This document shows positions 27,558-37,200 of a stretch of 64,000 nt of DNA, in pieces. The notes below the pieces were generated by a model. It did not search any database. It saw only the letters and a program-made list of their open reading frames with translations, and had not been told where the DNA came from. This DNA is from an uncultured Bacilli bacterium (GTDB taxonomy: Bacteria; Bacillota_I; Bacilli_A; RF39; UBA660), in NCBI GenBank assembly GCA_934190785.1, contig CAKPTA010000001.1:186001-250000 (forward strand), given 5' to 3'. The number at the start of each line of letters is the position of its first letter. Within the stretch, counting starts at the first letter, position 1. Made by a program: the position numbers and the translations under genes.

Positions 27558-28538
27558 ATGAGAAAAATTTGTGAAAGTATAATTGTAATGGCGGTTTTAT
27601 TATTTTTTACTATAATGATTTTATCTAATTCTAATGTTGTTTTAGATGCTGTTTCCTTTGCAATAGAAATATGGAAAACAAGTGTTTTTCCATCACTGTT
27701 TCCTTTTTTTGTTGTGAGTACATTTCTTATTAATTATGGTTTTGTTGAATTATCTAGTGAAGTTTTTAAAAATGTAATGTGGTATTTATTTCATATGAAT
27801 GGAAATGCGGCTTTCGCCTTCATTATGAGTATTATATCTGGTTTTCCAAGTAGTGCTAAATATACAAGAGAACTATATCTCGATGGCAAAATAAATAAAA
27901 AAGAAGCTACAAAGTTATTGATGTTTTCACATTTTTCTAATCCTTTATTTATTCTAGGAACGGTATCAGTTTTGTTTTTAAATAATAAAGAAGTTGGTAT
28001 TTTAATTTTAAGCAGTCACTATATTTGTAATATAATTATTGGAATATTACTTAGAAATTATGCACCAAGTGTGAAAGATTTAGAAAAAATATCTTTAAAA
28101 AATGCGATTTTAAAGATGCATGAAAAAAGAATTAATTCTAATAAAACATTTGGTCAAATTATGAGTAAAGCCATAAGTGATAGTATAGAGACTCTTTTAC
28201 TTGTTCTTGGTACGATAACTGTCTTTTTGACTATAACTTCAATTATTAATAATATTTTGCATGAACCACCTTATTATCAAGCAATCATTAATGGAATTAT
28301 TGAAATGACTCAAGGATTAAAATATGTAGGAATGCTTGCAATTCCACTTAAACTTAAAACTATTTTAGCAACAATGATTTTATCTTTTGGAGGATTAAGC
28401 GTACATATACAAATAATCAGTATCTTGAGTGATACTGATCTTCCGTATTTGCCTTTCTTTTTAGCACGTATTTTTCATGCGATTTTATCAGGTATTTTAG
28501 TATATTTTTCATTTGACATATTTACACTCTTGCTTTAA
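27558..28538 (+). CDS. ylbJ: Sporulation integral membrane protein YlbJ
   Basis: A polytopic membrane protein needed for proper spore cortex formation in Bacillus. It carries the family hallmarks WKTSVFPSLFPFFVVS near the N-terminus and SGFPSSAKYTRELY, followed by a nucleoside-recognition (Gate)-like fold of about eight helices. 326 residues, slightly short. Its last 17 bases overlap the end of the convergent pilin-like gene. Confidence 0.88.
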   Translation: MRKICESIIVMAVLLFFTIMILSNSNVVLDAVSFAIEIWKTSVFPSLFPFFVVSTFLINYGFVELSSEVFKNVMWYLFHMNGNAAFAFIMSIISGFPSSAKYTRELYLDGKINKKEATKLLMFSHFSNPLFILGTVSVLFLNNKEVGILILSSHYICNIIIGILLRNYAPSVKDLEKISLKNAILKMHEKRINSNKTFGQIMSKAISDSIETLLLVLGTITVFLTITSIINNILHEPPYYQAIINGIIEMTQGLKYVGMLAIPLKLKTILATMILSFGGLSVHIQIISILSDTDLPYLPFFLARIFHAILSGILVYFSFDIFTLLL

Positions 28539-29412
28539 ATGTGTATTTATCCATATATTCATTTAGTTTTATATAAACTGTATTTGTATTTAGAGATGTT
28601 TCAATTGTTTTTGCAAAGTTATCCTTATCAAGTGCTCCAACATTATATCCTGAAACATATTGATAATTAGCTACTTTTTGTGAATAAAAATTTGTATCTT
28701 GACACCATCTAGAAGTGTCAGTTTTAAATTCATATATTTTGTTTGAAAAAGTAGAATTATTATTAGAACATTCATTTATTTTTAAATTTTTCATATATTT
28801 TTCAAAGTAATCTTGAAGCCATGTTGCCGATTTTTCATAGATTACCATCCATGTATCATCATTATCATTTTTTATTGGAATAGTACCATTTACAGTAGGA
28901 ACGCTTAAATCTCCAAGTACTCCTAAATTATATATGGTACTAGCTTGTTTTGTAATATAAATACCATAATCTTTTTCTTTAGAATTCATTTTACTTATGA
29001 TTGGTATTTTAATAGAAAAATAGTCATTTGAAGAATTAAATGTTAAATCTCCAAAAGCAACTGTATTATCAATATCATAGTAATCAATTAAATAATCATC
29101 ATATAGAATCTTTTTTTCTATTGGGTTAACCATTAATTCTTTTGTTGTTCCATCACTAAACGTAAACATTAAGCAGGAATTACTAAGGTGATCTTTACAA
29201 TATGTAATACTATTTGGCAAACTATTTAGTAAATCATCTTGAATTTTTTTAATCATAATTGCTTGCTTTGTTAGAAGAGTTGTTTGGATGTCGTCTTTTG
29301 TATAGATACTCTTTACGCTTGAAACTAGTTGAAATAAAAGAAAAGAGACGACCGTTACTAAGCAAATAGAAACTCCGAGTTCGATAATTGTAAATCCCTT
29401 ATTATTCTTCAT
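28522..29412 (-). CDS. Type IV pilin-like protein (minor pilin, large)
   Basis: The N-terminus NNKGFTIIELGVSICL is a class III prepilin signal: the peptidase cuts after Gly, and Glu5 of the mature protein is kept. A hydrophobic helix follows, then a ~250-residue extracellular domain with several Cys (CKDHLSNSC, CSNNNS, RWC) that could form disulfides. It is much larger than ComGD-ComGG; its position fits a GspJ/ComGF-like minor pilin. It is coded 11 bases after the second pilin-like gene, in one operon. Confidence 0.82.
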   Translation of the reverse strand: MKNNKGFTIIELGVSICLVTVVSFLLFQLVSSVKSIYTKDDIQTTLLTKQAIMIKKIQDDLLNSLPNSITYCKDHLSNSCLMFTFSDGTTKELMVNPIEKKILYDDYLIDYYDIDNTVAFGDLTFNSSNDYFSIKIPIISKMNSKEKDYGIYITKQASTIYNLGVLGDLSVPTVNGTIPIKNDNDDTWMVIYEKSATWLQDYFEKYMKNLKINECSNNNSTFSNKIYEFKTDTSRWCQDTNFYSQKVANYQYVSGYNVGALDKDNFAKTIETSLNTNTVYIKLNEYMDKYTFKARV

Positions 29413-29423
29413 AAATGCCTCCT

Positions 29424-29918
29424 TTATATATTTGTGAGCCCAATTGTTGCAAATGTATTATCTTTGTATTTTATAATCCAGTGATAACCATTATCATTCC
29501 ATGAAATCTTTTTTGCAAATTGATATAAATCATAATCATTTTGAAAAAGAGAATAATTTGTATTAACTTTTGATTTAAAAATACTGTCTTTTACAAATAA
29601 CACCTTTTCGATGTTTAGGTCGCTTATTAAGTTAGTACAATTGAAACTAGCAGAGGTATTACTACAAATTGTGTCTATATATCCGCTTGTCCCATTTGCA
29701 CTACCCTTTAAAGTATTATATAGTGAGTATTTTTTGGCATATTCATCTAATGCTTGAATGCCATAAAGTCCTACAACCGTATTATATTTAAATGAATTAT
29801 CGTAGCTTCTCTTTAGAGCACTAAACTGCATTATAATGTATGTCATTGCCCCAAGAACGAATGTTGATACAAGCAATGTTTCAATAAGCATAAACCCCTT
29901 ATTCCTGTTTTTTTTCAT
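29424..29918 (-). CDS. Type IV pilin-like protein (small)
   Basis: The prepilin motif RNKGFMLIETLLVST with Glu5, then a hydrophobic helix and a ~130-residue globular part with two Cys. 164 residues, the size of ComGD/ComGE-like minor pilins. It is first in the two-gene minus-strand operon that diverges from the pilus ATPase. Confidence 0.8.
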   Translation of the reverse strand: MKKNRNKGFMLIETLLVSTFVLGAMTYIIMQFSALKRSYDNSFKYNTVVGLYGIQALDEYAKKYSLYNTLKGSANGTSGYIDTICSNTSASFNCTNLISDLNIEKVLFVKDSIFKSKVNTNYSLFQNDYDLYQFAKKISWNDNGYHWIIKYKDNTFATIGLTNI

Positions 29919-30016
29919 AAACTTATCCCCTTTATGTTGTTTTTATTCTTAATATATTATATAATACATTTAGGATAAATGCTAGTCCTAATTGAATAAA
30001 AAGGGTGATGAATAAA

Positions 30017-31558
30017 ATGTTAAAAAAATTTGATTTCGATAAAATGCCAGTTGTAGAAATCGTTAATGAAATATTAATTGATTCAAGTAAAAGAGGTGCC
30101 AGTGATATTCACTTTGACCCTATGGAAGAATATATGAAGATTAGAATTCGTATTGATGGAGCTTTAGTTGATTATGCTGAAGTTCCTAATTCTGTAAAGA
30201 AGAATTTAATTACACGTATTAAGATTATTTCTGGTATGAATATTACAGAAAGCAGACTCCCTCAAGATGGTGCAATTAAGGCTACCCTTCAAGGAGTTGA
30301 TTTAGACCTTCGTGTTTCTGTTCTTCCTATTATGCTTTCAACTGAACAGGCAGAAAAAATCGTTATTCGTATTTTGGATTATAAAATGAGTTCTCAAGGA
30401 CTTGAGGCTTTAGGATTTAATCAAAGTAATTATGAAAAAGTTATTAAGATGATTAGTTCTCCTAATGGAATTATCTTAGTAACTGGAGCTACTGGTAGTG
30501 GTAAATCTACAACTGTATACTCTATTTTACAAAGACTAAATAAAGAAGATGTTAATATAATTACAGTAGAAGATCCAGTCGAAATGAATATTGAAGGTGT
30601 AAACCAAATTCAAACAAATAGTGAAATAGGACTTACATTTGCAACAGCACTTCGTTCTATTTTACGTCAAGACCCTAATATTATTATGGTTGGAGAAATT
30701 CGTGATACTGAAACTGCTAAGATAGCTGTTAGAGCATCTATAACTGGGCACTTGGTTTTATCTACTATCCATACAAACAATTCACTAAATACAATTGAAC
30801 GTTTACTTGATATGGATGTTGAAAGATATTTACTTTCTAGTGCACTTACTGGTATAATTTCACAAAAATTAGCTCGTAAATTATGTCCACATTGCCGTAC
30901 AAAAAGAAAAACAAATGATTATGAAAAAGAGTTATTTAAAAAAGTTCTTCATCGTGAAGTAGATGAAATATATACAGCTGAGGGGTGTGAAGAATGTTCA
31001 AATGGATATAGTGGTCGTATTGCTATACATGAAGTTTTGGTTGTTAATCAAGATATTAAAGATGCGATTAGTAGTAATGTTCCAAAAGACAAGTTACGTC
31101 ATTTAGTTTATACTTCTGATGTTATTACTCTACTTGAAGATGGTCTTGAAAAGGTAGCTGAAGGTTATACTACTTTTGAAGAATTACTTAAAATTATTGA
31201 ACTTGATGATACTGTTGAAAGTAAAGTTAAAGAAGATAACCGTTATGATTTAAAAGAAGCTTTAAGTTCAACTTCCCTAGCCCAACAAGCTCCAGATGGT
31301 GAAGAAATGATTTCAGAAAGAAAAATTCATGTAATGCCTATTAAAGATAGTGATAGTAATGATTCGAATGATGTAAAAGATGAAGAAAAAGAAAAAGAAA
31401 ATAAAAAAGAAATTGAAGAAGAAACAACTGTAAATGTTGAAAAAGAACTTGATGATTTTTTAAATCAACAAAGTAAGTCTAATTCTTCATTCTTAGAACG
31501 TGAACATAATAATAATGACGATGATGATGAAGATGATTTAATGAAAATGGAATTTTAA
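30017..31558 (+). CDS. GspE/PilB/ComGA pilus assembly ATPase with acidic C-terminal tail
   Basis: Hexameric ATPase that powers pilus polymerisation on the cytoplasmic face. Domains: N2E (about 10-110, GASDIHFDP), Walker A GATGSGKST, Asp box TVEDPVE, Walker B IIMVGEIRDTETA, His box GHLVLSTIHTN, and a zinc-binding CPHCR...CEEC. Beyond residue ~400 comes a ~110-residue Glu/Asp/Ser/Asn-rich tail, ending in a run of Asp, absent from ordinary ComGA. Start ATG 30017 follows GGGTGATG; GTG 30005 is within that site. It ends in a terminator. Confidence 0.92.
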   Translation: MLKKFDFDKMPVVEIVNEILIDSSKRGASDIHFDPMEEYMKIRIRIDGALVDYAEVPNSVKKNLITRIKIISGMNITESRLPQDGAIKATLQGVDLDLRVSVLPIMLSTEQAEKIVIRILDYKMSSQGLEALGFNQSNYEKVIKMISSPNGIILVTGATGSGKSTTVYSILQRLNKEDVNIITVEDPVEMNIEGVNQIQTNSEIGLTFATALRSILRQDPNIIMVGEIRDTETAKIAVRASITGHLVLSTIHTNNSLNTIERLLDMDVERYLLSSALTGIISQKLARKLCPHCRTKRKTNDYEKELFKKVLHREVDEIYTAEGCEECSNGYSGRIAIHEVLVVNQDIKDAISSNVPKDKLRHLVYTSDVITLLEDGLEKVAEGYTTFEELLKIIELDDTVESKVKEDNRYDLKEALSSTSLAQQAPDGEEMISERKIHVMPIKDSDSNDSNDVKDEEKEKENKKEIEEETTVNVEKELDDFLNQQSKSNSSFLEREHNNNDDDDEDDLMKMEF

Positions 31559-31582
31559 GGCACAAAAAAAGTGTCTTTTTTT
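31559..31582 (+). terminator. Terminator after the pilus ATPase gene
   Basis: GGCAC-A7-GTGTC (one G-U pair) followed by seven T, reaching the holA 3' end. Confidence 0.75.
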
Positions 31583-32522
31583 ATATCTTTAAGATAAATA
31601 ATTCTAGACACATTTCTTTTGAAATTTTACCTGTTTTAATATTAATATCTAAATCTGCTAACATTTCTAGATATTTAAGAATTACGTCATCACTAAATTT
31701 ACTACTTTTATTTAGTGCTAGTTTAATTCTATATGGATGAACTTTAAGCAGTGTTGCAATGTCTTTTTCTGAATAACCTTTTTTATATAAATTACGTGCT
31801 TGATACATGATTCTAAATTGATTGGCAAGCATTATTATAATTTTAATAGGTTCTTCTCCATCTTTTAGCATTTCATTGTAACTTTCAAGAGCTAAATCTT
31901 TTCTTTTAGATATAATGTTATCAATAAGATTAAATATATCAACATCAACGTTTTTAACAGTAACATTTATAATGTCATCTTTCGTAATAGTTTTATCAGC
32001 ATCCTTATATTGCTTTAATTTTTCTATTTCTTGATGTAATTCATAAAGATTATTGCCTACTCTATCTACTAATAATTTCTGATTTTCTAAAGACATATTA
32101 TAATCATTAAGCTCTTCTTTTATAAAACTTGTTATATTTGTTAATTTATTAAATTCTATAATTTGTTTTTTTTCTTTTAAGAGTTTAACGATTTTTTTTC
32201 GTTCATCTAATTTATCTTTATTAATGGTAAAGATAAGAATTGTATTTTCGTTTTCATGTTCAATATATTTTTCTAGTAATTTAGTATCTTGTTCAGGTAA
32301 TTTTTTATTTGTAGTACCAGTAAATATATAGGCATTTTCACATATAATCATTTTATTTTCAGCAAATAAAGATATGGTACTAGCATCATCAATTATATCG
32401 TTAATTTTACTTTCTTCTAGATTATATATGCTTATATTTACATCTTCTATTTTATATTTATTTTGAATTTTATTGATTTCTTTTTTTATTAAAAATTCTT
32501 CTGTACCATATAATAAATACAT
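31581..32522 (-). CDS. holA: DNA polymerase III delta subunit HolA
   Basis: Clamp-loader subunit that opens the sliding clamp. 313 residues from ATG 32522 (AGGTGG just upstream; the in-frame codon at 32531 lies inside it). N-terminus MYLLYGTEEFLIKKEI and the TISLFAENKMIICENAYIF strand-helix are typical of YqeN/HolA, followed by the three-helix collar (VGNNLYELHQEIEKL, LANQFRIMYQARNL). It is not next to rpsT as in Bacillus but about 6 kb away. Confidence 0.9.
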   Translation of the reverse strand: MYLLYGTEEFLIKKEINKIQNKYKIEDVNISIYNLEESKINDIIDDASTISLFAENKMIICENAYIFTGTTNKKLPEQDTKLLEKYIEHENENTILIFTINKDKLDERKKIVKLLKEKKQIIEFNKLTNITSFIKEELNDYNMSLENQKLLVDRVGNNLYELHQEIEKLKQYKDADKTITKDDIINVTVKNVDVDIFNLIDNIISKRKDLALESYNEMLKDGEEPIKIIIMLANQFRIMYQARNLYKKGYSEKDIATLLKVHPYRIKLALNKSSKFSDDVILKYLEMLADLDINIKTGKISKEMCLELFILKI

Positions 32523-32559
32523 AAATACCACCTATTTAATTATATCATGTTATTATAAA

Positions 32560-32582
32560 ATAAAAAAGGCTTAGTTAGCCTC
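32560..32582 (-). terminator. Terminator after phosphoketolase
   Basis: AGGCT/AGCCT stem with a minus-strand T run, just after the xfp stop codon. Confidence 0.7.
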
Positions 32583-34955
32583 ATTTATTTTATCCATTGC
32601 TTCTTTAAAGTTCCAATTCTCTACTTCATCTAAGTCTTTTCCATATTCATGAATGTATTCTTTATGCTCAACTAGTTTATCTTTACATTTTTGAATTAAT
32701 GCTCCACTTTTATTACCAAGTTGTGGTAAATATTTTAAGGCATCTAAAACAAGATGATAACGATCTAATTCATTTTGAACTCGCATATCAAATGGAGTTG
32801 TTATGGTTCCCTCTTCTTTATAACCGTGGACATGCATATTTTGATTTCTACGATTATAAGTTAATTGGTGAATTAGAGATGGGTATCCATGGAATGCAAA
32901 TATAATAGGTTTATCTTGCGTAAATATAGCATCGTAATCTTCGTCTGTAAGGCCATGTGGATGAGCTTTATTAGATTCAAGACGCATTAAATCAACTACA
33001 TTTACAACTCTAATTTTTAAGTCGTTAAAATTTTGCCTTAAAATTGTCGTTGCGGCAAGTGTTTCAAGGGTTGGCGTATCACCACAACAAGCCATGATAA
33101 TATCTGGTTCACTTCCTTGGTCGTTACTTGCAAAATCCCATATACCTATTCCTTGTGTACAGTGTTTAATTGCTTGTTCCATTGTTAACCATTGCATTCT
33201 AGGGTGTTTACTTGCAACAATTACATTAATATAATTTTTACTTTGAATACAGTGATTGAAGCATGATATTAAACAGTTTGCATCTGGTGGCAAGTACATA
33301 CGGATAATATCGGATTTTTTAGTTACAAGATGATTTAAGAACCCTGGATCTTGATGTGTATATCCATTGTGGTCTTGTTGCCATATGTGTGATGTTAAAA
33401 CATAATTAAGTGATGCGATTGGTCTTCGCCATGGTAATTCTTTTGTAACTTTTAACCATTTAGCATGTTGACTAGCCATTGAATCAACAATTCTTACGAA
33501 TGCTTCATAACTATGCATAAATCCGTGTCTACCAGTTAATAAGTAACCTTCAAGCCATCCTTCACACAAATGTTCTGATAGCATTGAATCCATTACACGT
33601 CCATCGTGAGATAAAAATTCATCTGAATCTTCTATTTCGGCACAGAACTGTCTGTTTGTTTTTTCAAAAATAGGGCTTAATCTATTTGAAAGTGCTTCAT
33701 CAGGCCCAAAAATACGGAAATTACGATTATCTTCATTTTTAACAATAATATCTCTTATGAAAACGCCTAGTTCTTTCATGTCTTGAGCTATTTGTTCTCC
33801 TGGACTAATTACATTTACGCCATAATTTCTAAAGTCTGGAAGACGTAATTCTTCAAGAAGTATTCCTCCATTTGCATGTGGATTTGCACCCATACGTTTA
33901 TTCCCTGTAGGGGCTATTTCTTTTAAAGCAGGAATTAAGGCCCCATTTTCGTCAAATAATTCTTCTGGTTTGTAGCTTTTCATCCAACTTTCTAGTAAAG
34001 GAAGATTATGTTCAATATCATCACTTATTACAATAGGAACTTGATGAGCTCTAAATGAACCCTCAATTTTTAGGGTATTAACTTCCTTAGGACCTGTCCA
34101 TCCTTTTGGCGTTTTTAAAATAATCATGGGCCAAATTGGTCTATCAGTATTATCAAGTGTTCTAGCTTGATTCCAGATTGTTTTAATTTTTTCTATAACC
34201 TTATCTAATGTACTAGCCATTAGTTCATGCATTTCTAAAGGATTATTGCCTTCAACAACATATGGTTCATAACCACATCCTTTGAAGAAATCTATACGTT
34301 CTTCATCCGAAATACGTGCAAAAACAGTTGGATTTGATATTTTATAGCCATTTAAATTTAAAATAGGTATAACGGCTCCATCTGTTTTAGGATTTAAAAA
34401 TTTATTGGAATGCCATGATGTTGCAAGAGGGCCAGTTTCGGCTTCACCATCACCTACAACACAAGCAGCAATCAAATTAGGATTATCTAACACAGCTCCA
34501 TAAGCATGAGATAAACTGTATCCTAACTCTCCTCCTTCATTAATAGAACCTGGTGTTTCAGGAGCAACATGACTAGATATCCCTCCAGGGAAACTAAATT
34601 GCTTAAATAATTTTTTTAATCCTTCCTCATCCTCAGTAATATTAGGGTAAACTTCACTATATGTACCTTCTAGATAAGTCTCTGCTACAATTGCGTTTCC
34701 ACCATGACCTGGTCCTGAAATATAAATCATATCTAAATCATATTTTTTAATAATACGATTTAAATGTGTATATACAAATGTTTGTGCAGGAACTGTTCCC
34801 CAGTGCCCTACAATTTTATGCTTGATATCACTTGGCTTTAGAGGACGCCTTAATAATGGATTATCAAGTAAGTATAATTGCCCTACTGCAAGATAATTAG
34901 CAGCTCTAAAATAGGCATCTATTTTGTTTAATTCTTCATCTGTTAGTGTTTTCAC
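32571..34955 (-). CDS. xfp: Xylulose-5-phosphate/fructose-6-phosphate phosphoketolase
   Basis: Thiamine-diphosphate enzyme that splits xylulose 5-phosphate (and often fructose 6-phosphate) with phosphate to acetyl phosphate plus a triose or tetrose phosphate. 794 residues, the family norm. Seen: [44 protein letters not shown] (ThDP site), [34 protein letters not shown]. Start GTG 34955 lies after GGAGG. With AckA at 56.1 kb it would yield ATP and acetate. Sugar preference is not readable from sequence. Confidence 0.96.
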   Translation of the reverse strand: MKTLTDEELNKIDAYFRAANYLAVGQLYLLDNPLLRRPLKPSDIKHKIVGHWGTVPAQTFVYTHLNRIIKKYDLDMIYISGPGHGGNAIVAETYLEGTYSEVYPNITEDEEGLKKLFKQFSFPGGISSHVAPETPGSINEGGELGYSLSHAYGAVLDNPNLIAACVVGDGEAETGPLATSWHSNKFLNPKTDGAVIPILNLNGYKISNPTVFARISDEERIDFFKGCGYEPYVVEGNNPLEMHELMASTLDKVIEKIKTIWNQARTLDNTDRPIWPMIILKTPKGWTGPKEVNTLKIEGSFRAHQVPIVISDDIEHNLPLLESWMKSYKPEELFDENGALIPALKEIAPTGNKRMGANPHANGGILLEELRLPDFRNYGVNVISPGEQIAQDMKELGVFIRDIIVKNEDNRNFRIFGPDEALSNRLSPIFEKTNRQFCAEIEDSDEFLSHDGRVMDSMLSEHLCEGWLEGYLLTGRHGFMHSYEAFVRIVDSMASQHAKWLKVTKELPWRRPIASLNYVLTSHIWQQDHNGYTHQDPGFLNHLVTKKSDIIRMYLPPDANCLISCFNHCIQSKNYINVIVASKHPRMQWLTMEQAIKHCTQGIGIWDFASNDQGSEPDIIMACCGDTPTLETLAATTILRQNFNDLKIRVVNVVDLMRLESNKAHPHGLTDEDYDAIFTQDKPIIFAFHGYPSLIHQLTYNRRNQNMHVHGYKEEGTITTPFDMRVQNELDRYHLVLDALKYLPQLGNKSGALIQKCKDKLVEHKEYIHEYGKDLDEVENWNFKEAMDKINEAN

Positions 34956-35084
34956 ATTTATCCTCCTACTCTCTTATATAGTATACCATATATTAAAATT
35001 CTTATCTAGACAAAATCAAAATAAGTTAGATTCATTATTCCTAAATTAGATTATATATATTATTTTAAATAACTTTGTTAAGTT

Positions 35085-35107
35085 AAAAAGAGCCTAAGCT
35101 CTTTTTT
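35085..35107 (-). terminator. Terminator of the two-component operon
   Basis: AAAAAGAGC-CTAA-GCTCTTTTT, overlapping the kinase stop codon, with T residues in both directions. Confidence 0.78.
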
Positions 35108-36503
35108 TAGTATCTAAATATTTTTTTATTTCAAAATAGAAAGTAGATCCACTACTTGATGTTTTAACCCCATAGTTTAGTCCTTGTTTATCTAGAATGT
35201 TTTTAACAATAGAAAGCCCAATTCCCGAACCTATTTGAACACGGGAATAAGTTTTATTGATTTTGTAATATTTATCCCATATATGATTTAAATCATCTTT
35301 ACTGATACCTGTTCCTGTATCCTTTATTTCTATTAAAACAGTTTTTTCTTGTTCTGTTACTATAATTTCAACTAATTTATCATCGCCAGTATAATTTAGA
35401 GCATTATTAAGTAAATTATACATTACCTGTTCAATTCGAAATTTATCAGCTATAACATTAATTTTCTTTTGATTTTTATATTTTATATTAAATCCATCTT
35501 TTGTAACATATATATCATATTTTTTAATGATATTTTTAATATAACTATTTAGTTCAAATTTTTCTTCTTTTAAAATTACTTCTTGATTTTTAAGTTTAGA
35601 TAATTCTAAAATATCATTTACAAGAATATTTAATCTGTCAGTTTCTTCGATGATTGTATTTAGATTAGCATTTCTTTTTTTCTCATCTTTATAAGTTAAA
35701 TCTCGTATCATTTCAGCATACGCTTTTATCATTGTAAGAGGCGTTTTTAAATCATGACTTACATTAGCTAGCAATTCTTGCCTTGCTATATCTAATTCTT
35801 CTAGCTTTTTTTTAGTATCATTTAGTGTATCTGCTAATTCTTTAATTTCTTCAATAGAACTATCACTATCAAATGTTACATTAAAGTTTCCAGTAGCAAG
35901 CATATGTGCTTGTGAATTTATTTTCTCAATTGGTTTTGAAATCCTTTTGGAAATAAAGTAAGCAATTATAAGCGATAATAATAATACAGCAATTAAAATA
36001 TATATAAATTGATGTTTAATAATTTGAACGGTTGAATCAATAGGATCAAGTGATGTATTTATAAAAATATAATTATTACCTAATTTTAGAGCACTCATTA
36101 GTATTTTATTATCATGTCTTGGATTGATAAATTCATAATTTTGAATAGTTAAATTTCTTTTGATAAAATCTTTTTTATATACATTTAATTCAAAGGGATT
36201 CCCATCTGACATACATCCTCTTTTATAATCATTTGAAATGTATGTAGGACTAAAAGTATTATCATATACTTCGATGCAAAAATCATTACTATAAGTTAGA
36301 TTATCTAAAGTATCTTCTAGCGTATCTTCGTCGTATTCTTGGGTGATTTCTTTAACAGCACTAAGAAGTTGTTTTTTCTTTGAGTTTTCATAAAAACTAC
36401 CTAAAGAAGAAATGTTTAAAATCCAAATAAGTAGTAAAATTAAAGATGAAAATAAAATTAAATATTTCCATATTTTAGTTTTTAAATTATTTTGTAGTTT
36501 CAA
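35094..36503 (-). CDS. Sensor histidine kinase
   Basis: 469 residues: transmembrane helix (about 12-32), a ~130-residue extracellular sensor, a second helix (about 165-185), HAMP, HisKA with the phosphorylated His in NVSHDLKTPLTMIKAY, then HATPase_c (LLNNALNY N-box, IKDTGTGI, GSGIGLSIVKNIL). It overlaps the upstream response regulator gene by 17 bases, so the two are coupled. The sensed signal is unknown. Confidence 0.94.
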   Translation of the reverse strand: MKLQNNLKTKIWKYLILFSSLILLLIWILNISSLGSFYENSKKKQLLSAVKEITQEYDEDTLEDTLDNLTYSNDFCIEVYDNTFSPTYISNDYKRGCMSDGNPFELNVYKKDFIKRNLTIQNYEFINPRHDNKILMSALKLGNNYIFINTSLDPIDSTVQIIKHQFIYILIAVLLLSLIIAYFISKRISKPIEKINSQAHMLATGNFNVTFDSDSSIEEIKELADTLNDTKKKLEELDIARQELLANVSHDLKTPLTMIKAYAEMIRDLTYKDEKKRNANLNTIIEETDRLNILVNDILELSKLKNQEVILKEEKFELNSYIKNIIKKYDIYVTKDGFNIKYKNQKKINVIADKFRIEQVMYNLLNNALNYTGDDKLVEIIVTEQEKTVLIEIKDTGTGISKDDLNHIWDKYYKINKTYSRVQIGSGIGLSIVKNILDKQGLNYGVKTSSSGSTFYFEIKKYLDTKKRA

Positions 36504-37149
36504 ACTTATAACCTACTGATCTAACTGTTGTAATAAGATTTCTGTATGTTCCTAAATTATTTCTAAGCATTTTTATATGAGTATCTACGGTTCTGTCATC
36601 ACCAAAAAAATCATATCCCCATACTTTCGCTAGTAGTTGTTCTCTTGAAAGAGCGACATGAGGGTTACTTATAAAATAACATAATAGTTCGTATTCTTTT
36701 GGCGTAACTTTAACTTCTTTTTCATCTACTTTAACTGTATGTGCTCTAAAATCAACAGTTAATCCATCATATACAAATGCATCTGTTATATTATAGCTTC
36801 TTTTTAAAACTGCTTTTACACGAGCTACCATTTCTTTTGGACTAAATGGTTTAGTTATATAATCATCTATTCCAAGATCAAACCCCAAAAGTTTATCATA
36901 TTCTTCACTTCGAGCAGAAAGCATTATGACAGGAATTTTCTTATCTTTTAAGATTTCTTTAGCAGCTGAAAACCCATCAAGAACAGGCATCATAATATCC
37001 ATAATTATCAAATCAATATTATTATCCAAAGCAATATTAATAGCTTCTTCACCATTAGAGCTCTCTATTACGTCATAATTTTCACTTTCTAAATATTCAC
37101 GTATAACGGAACGAATTCCTGCTTCATCATCAACAACTAATATTTTCAT
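36487..37149 (-). CDS. OmpR/PhoB-family response regulator
   Basis: 220 residues. Receiver domain with acidic pocket VVDDE, phospho-acceptor Asp in LIIMDIMMPVLDG, and Lys in YITKPFSP; C-terminal winged helix (VKVTPKEYELLCYF ... VWGYDFFGDDRTVDTHI). First gene of an operon with the sensor kinase. Its targets are unknown; the ApbE-like gene immediately upstream on the same strand could belong to the same regulon. Confidence 0.95.
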   Translation of the reverse strand: MKILVVDDEAGIRSVIREYLESENYDVIESSNGEEAINIALDNNIDLIIMDIMMPVLDGFSAAKEILKDKKIPVIMLSARSEEYDKLLGFDLGIDDYITKPFSPKEMVARVKAVLKRSYNITDAFVYDGLTVDFRAHTVKVDEKEVKVTPKEYELLCYFISNPHVALSREQLLAKVWGYDFFGDDRTVDTHIKMLRNNLGTYRNLITTVRSVGYKFETTK

Positions 37150-37200
37150 AAACTCACTTCCTCTTTTAATTTATAAAATAAATGTGAAATATTTGTGATA

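Noticed and set aside
32699..32905. Plus-strand frame within the phosphoketolase gene
   Set aside because: Antisense shadow of conserved coding sequence.
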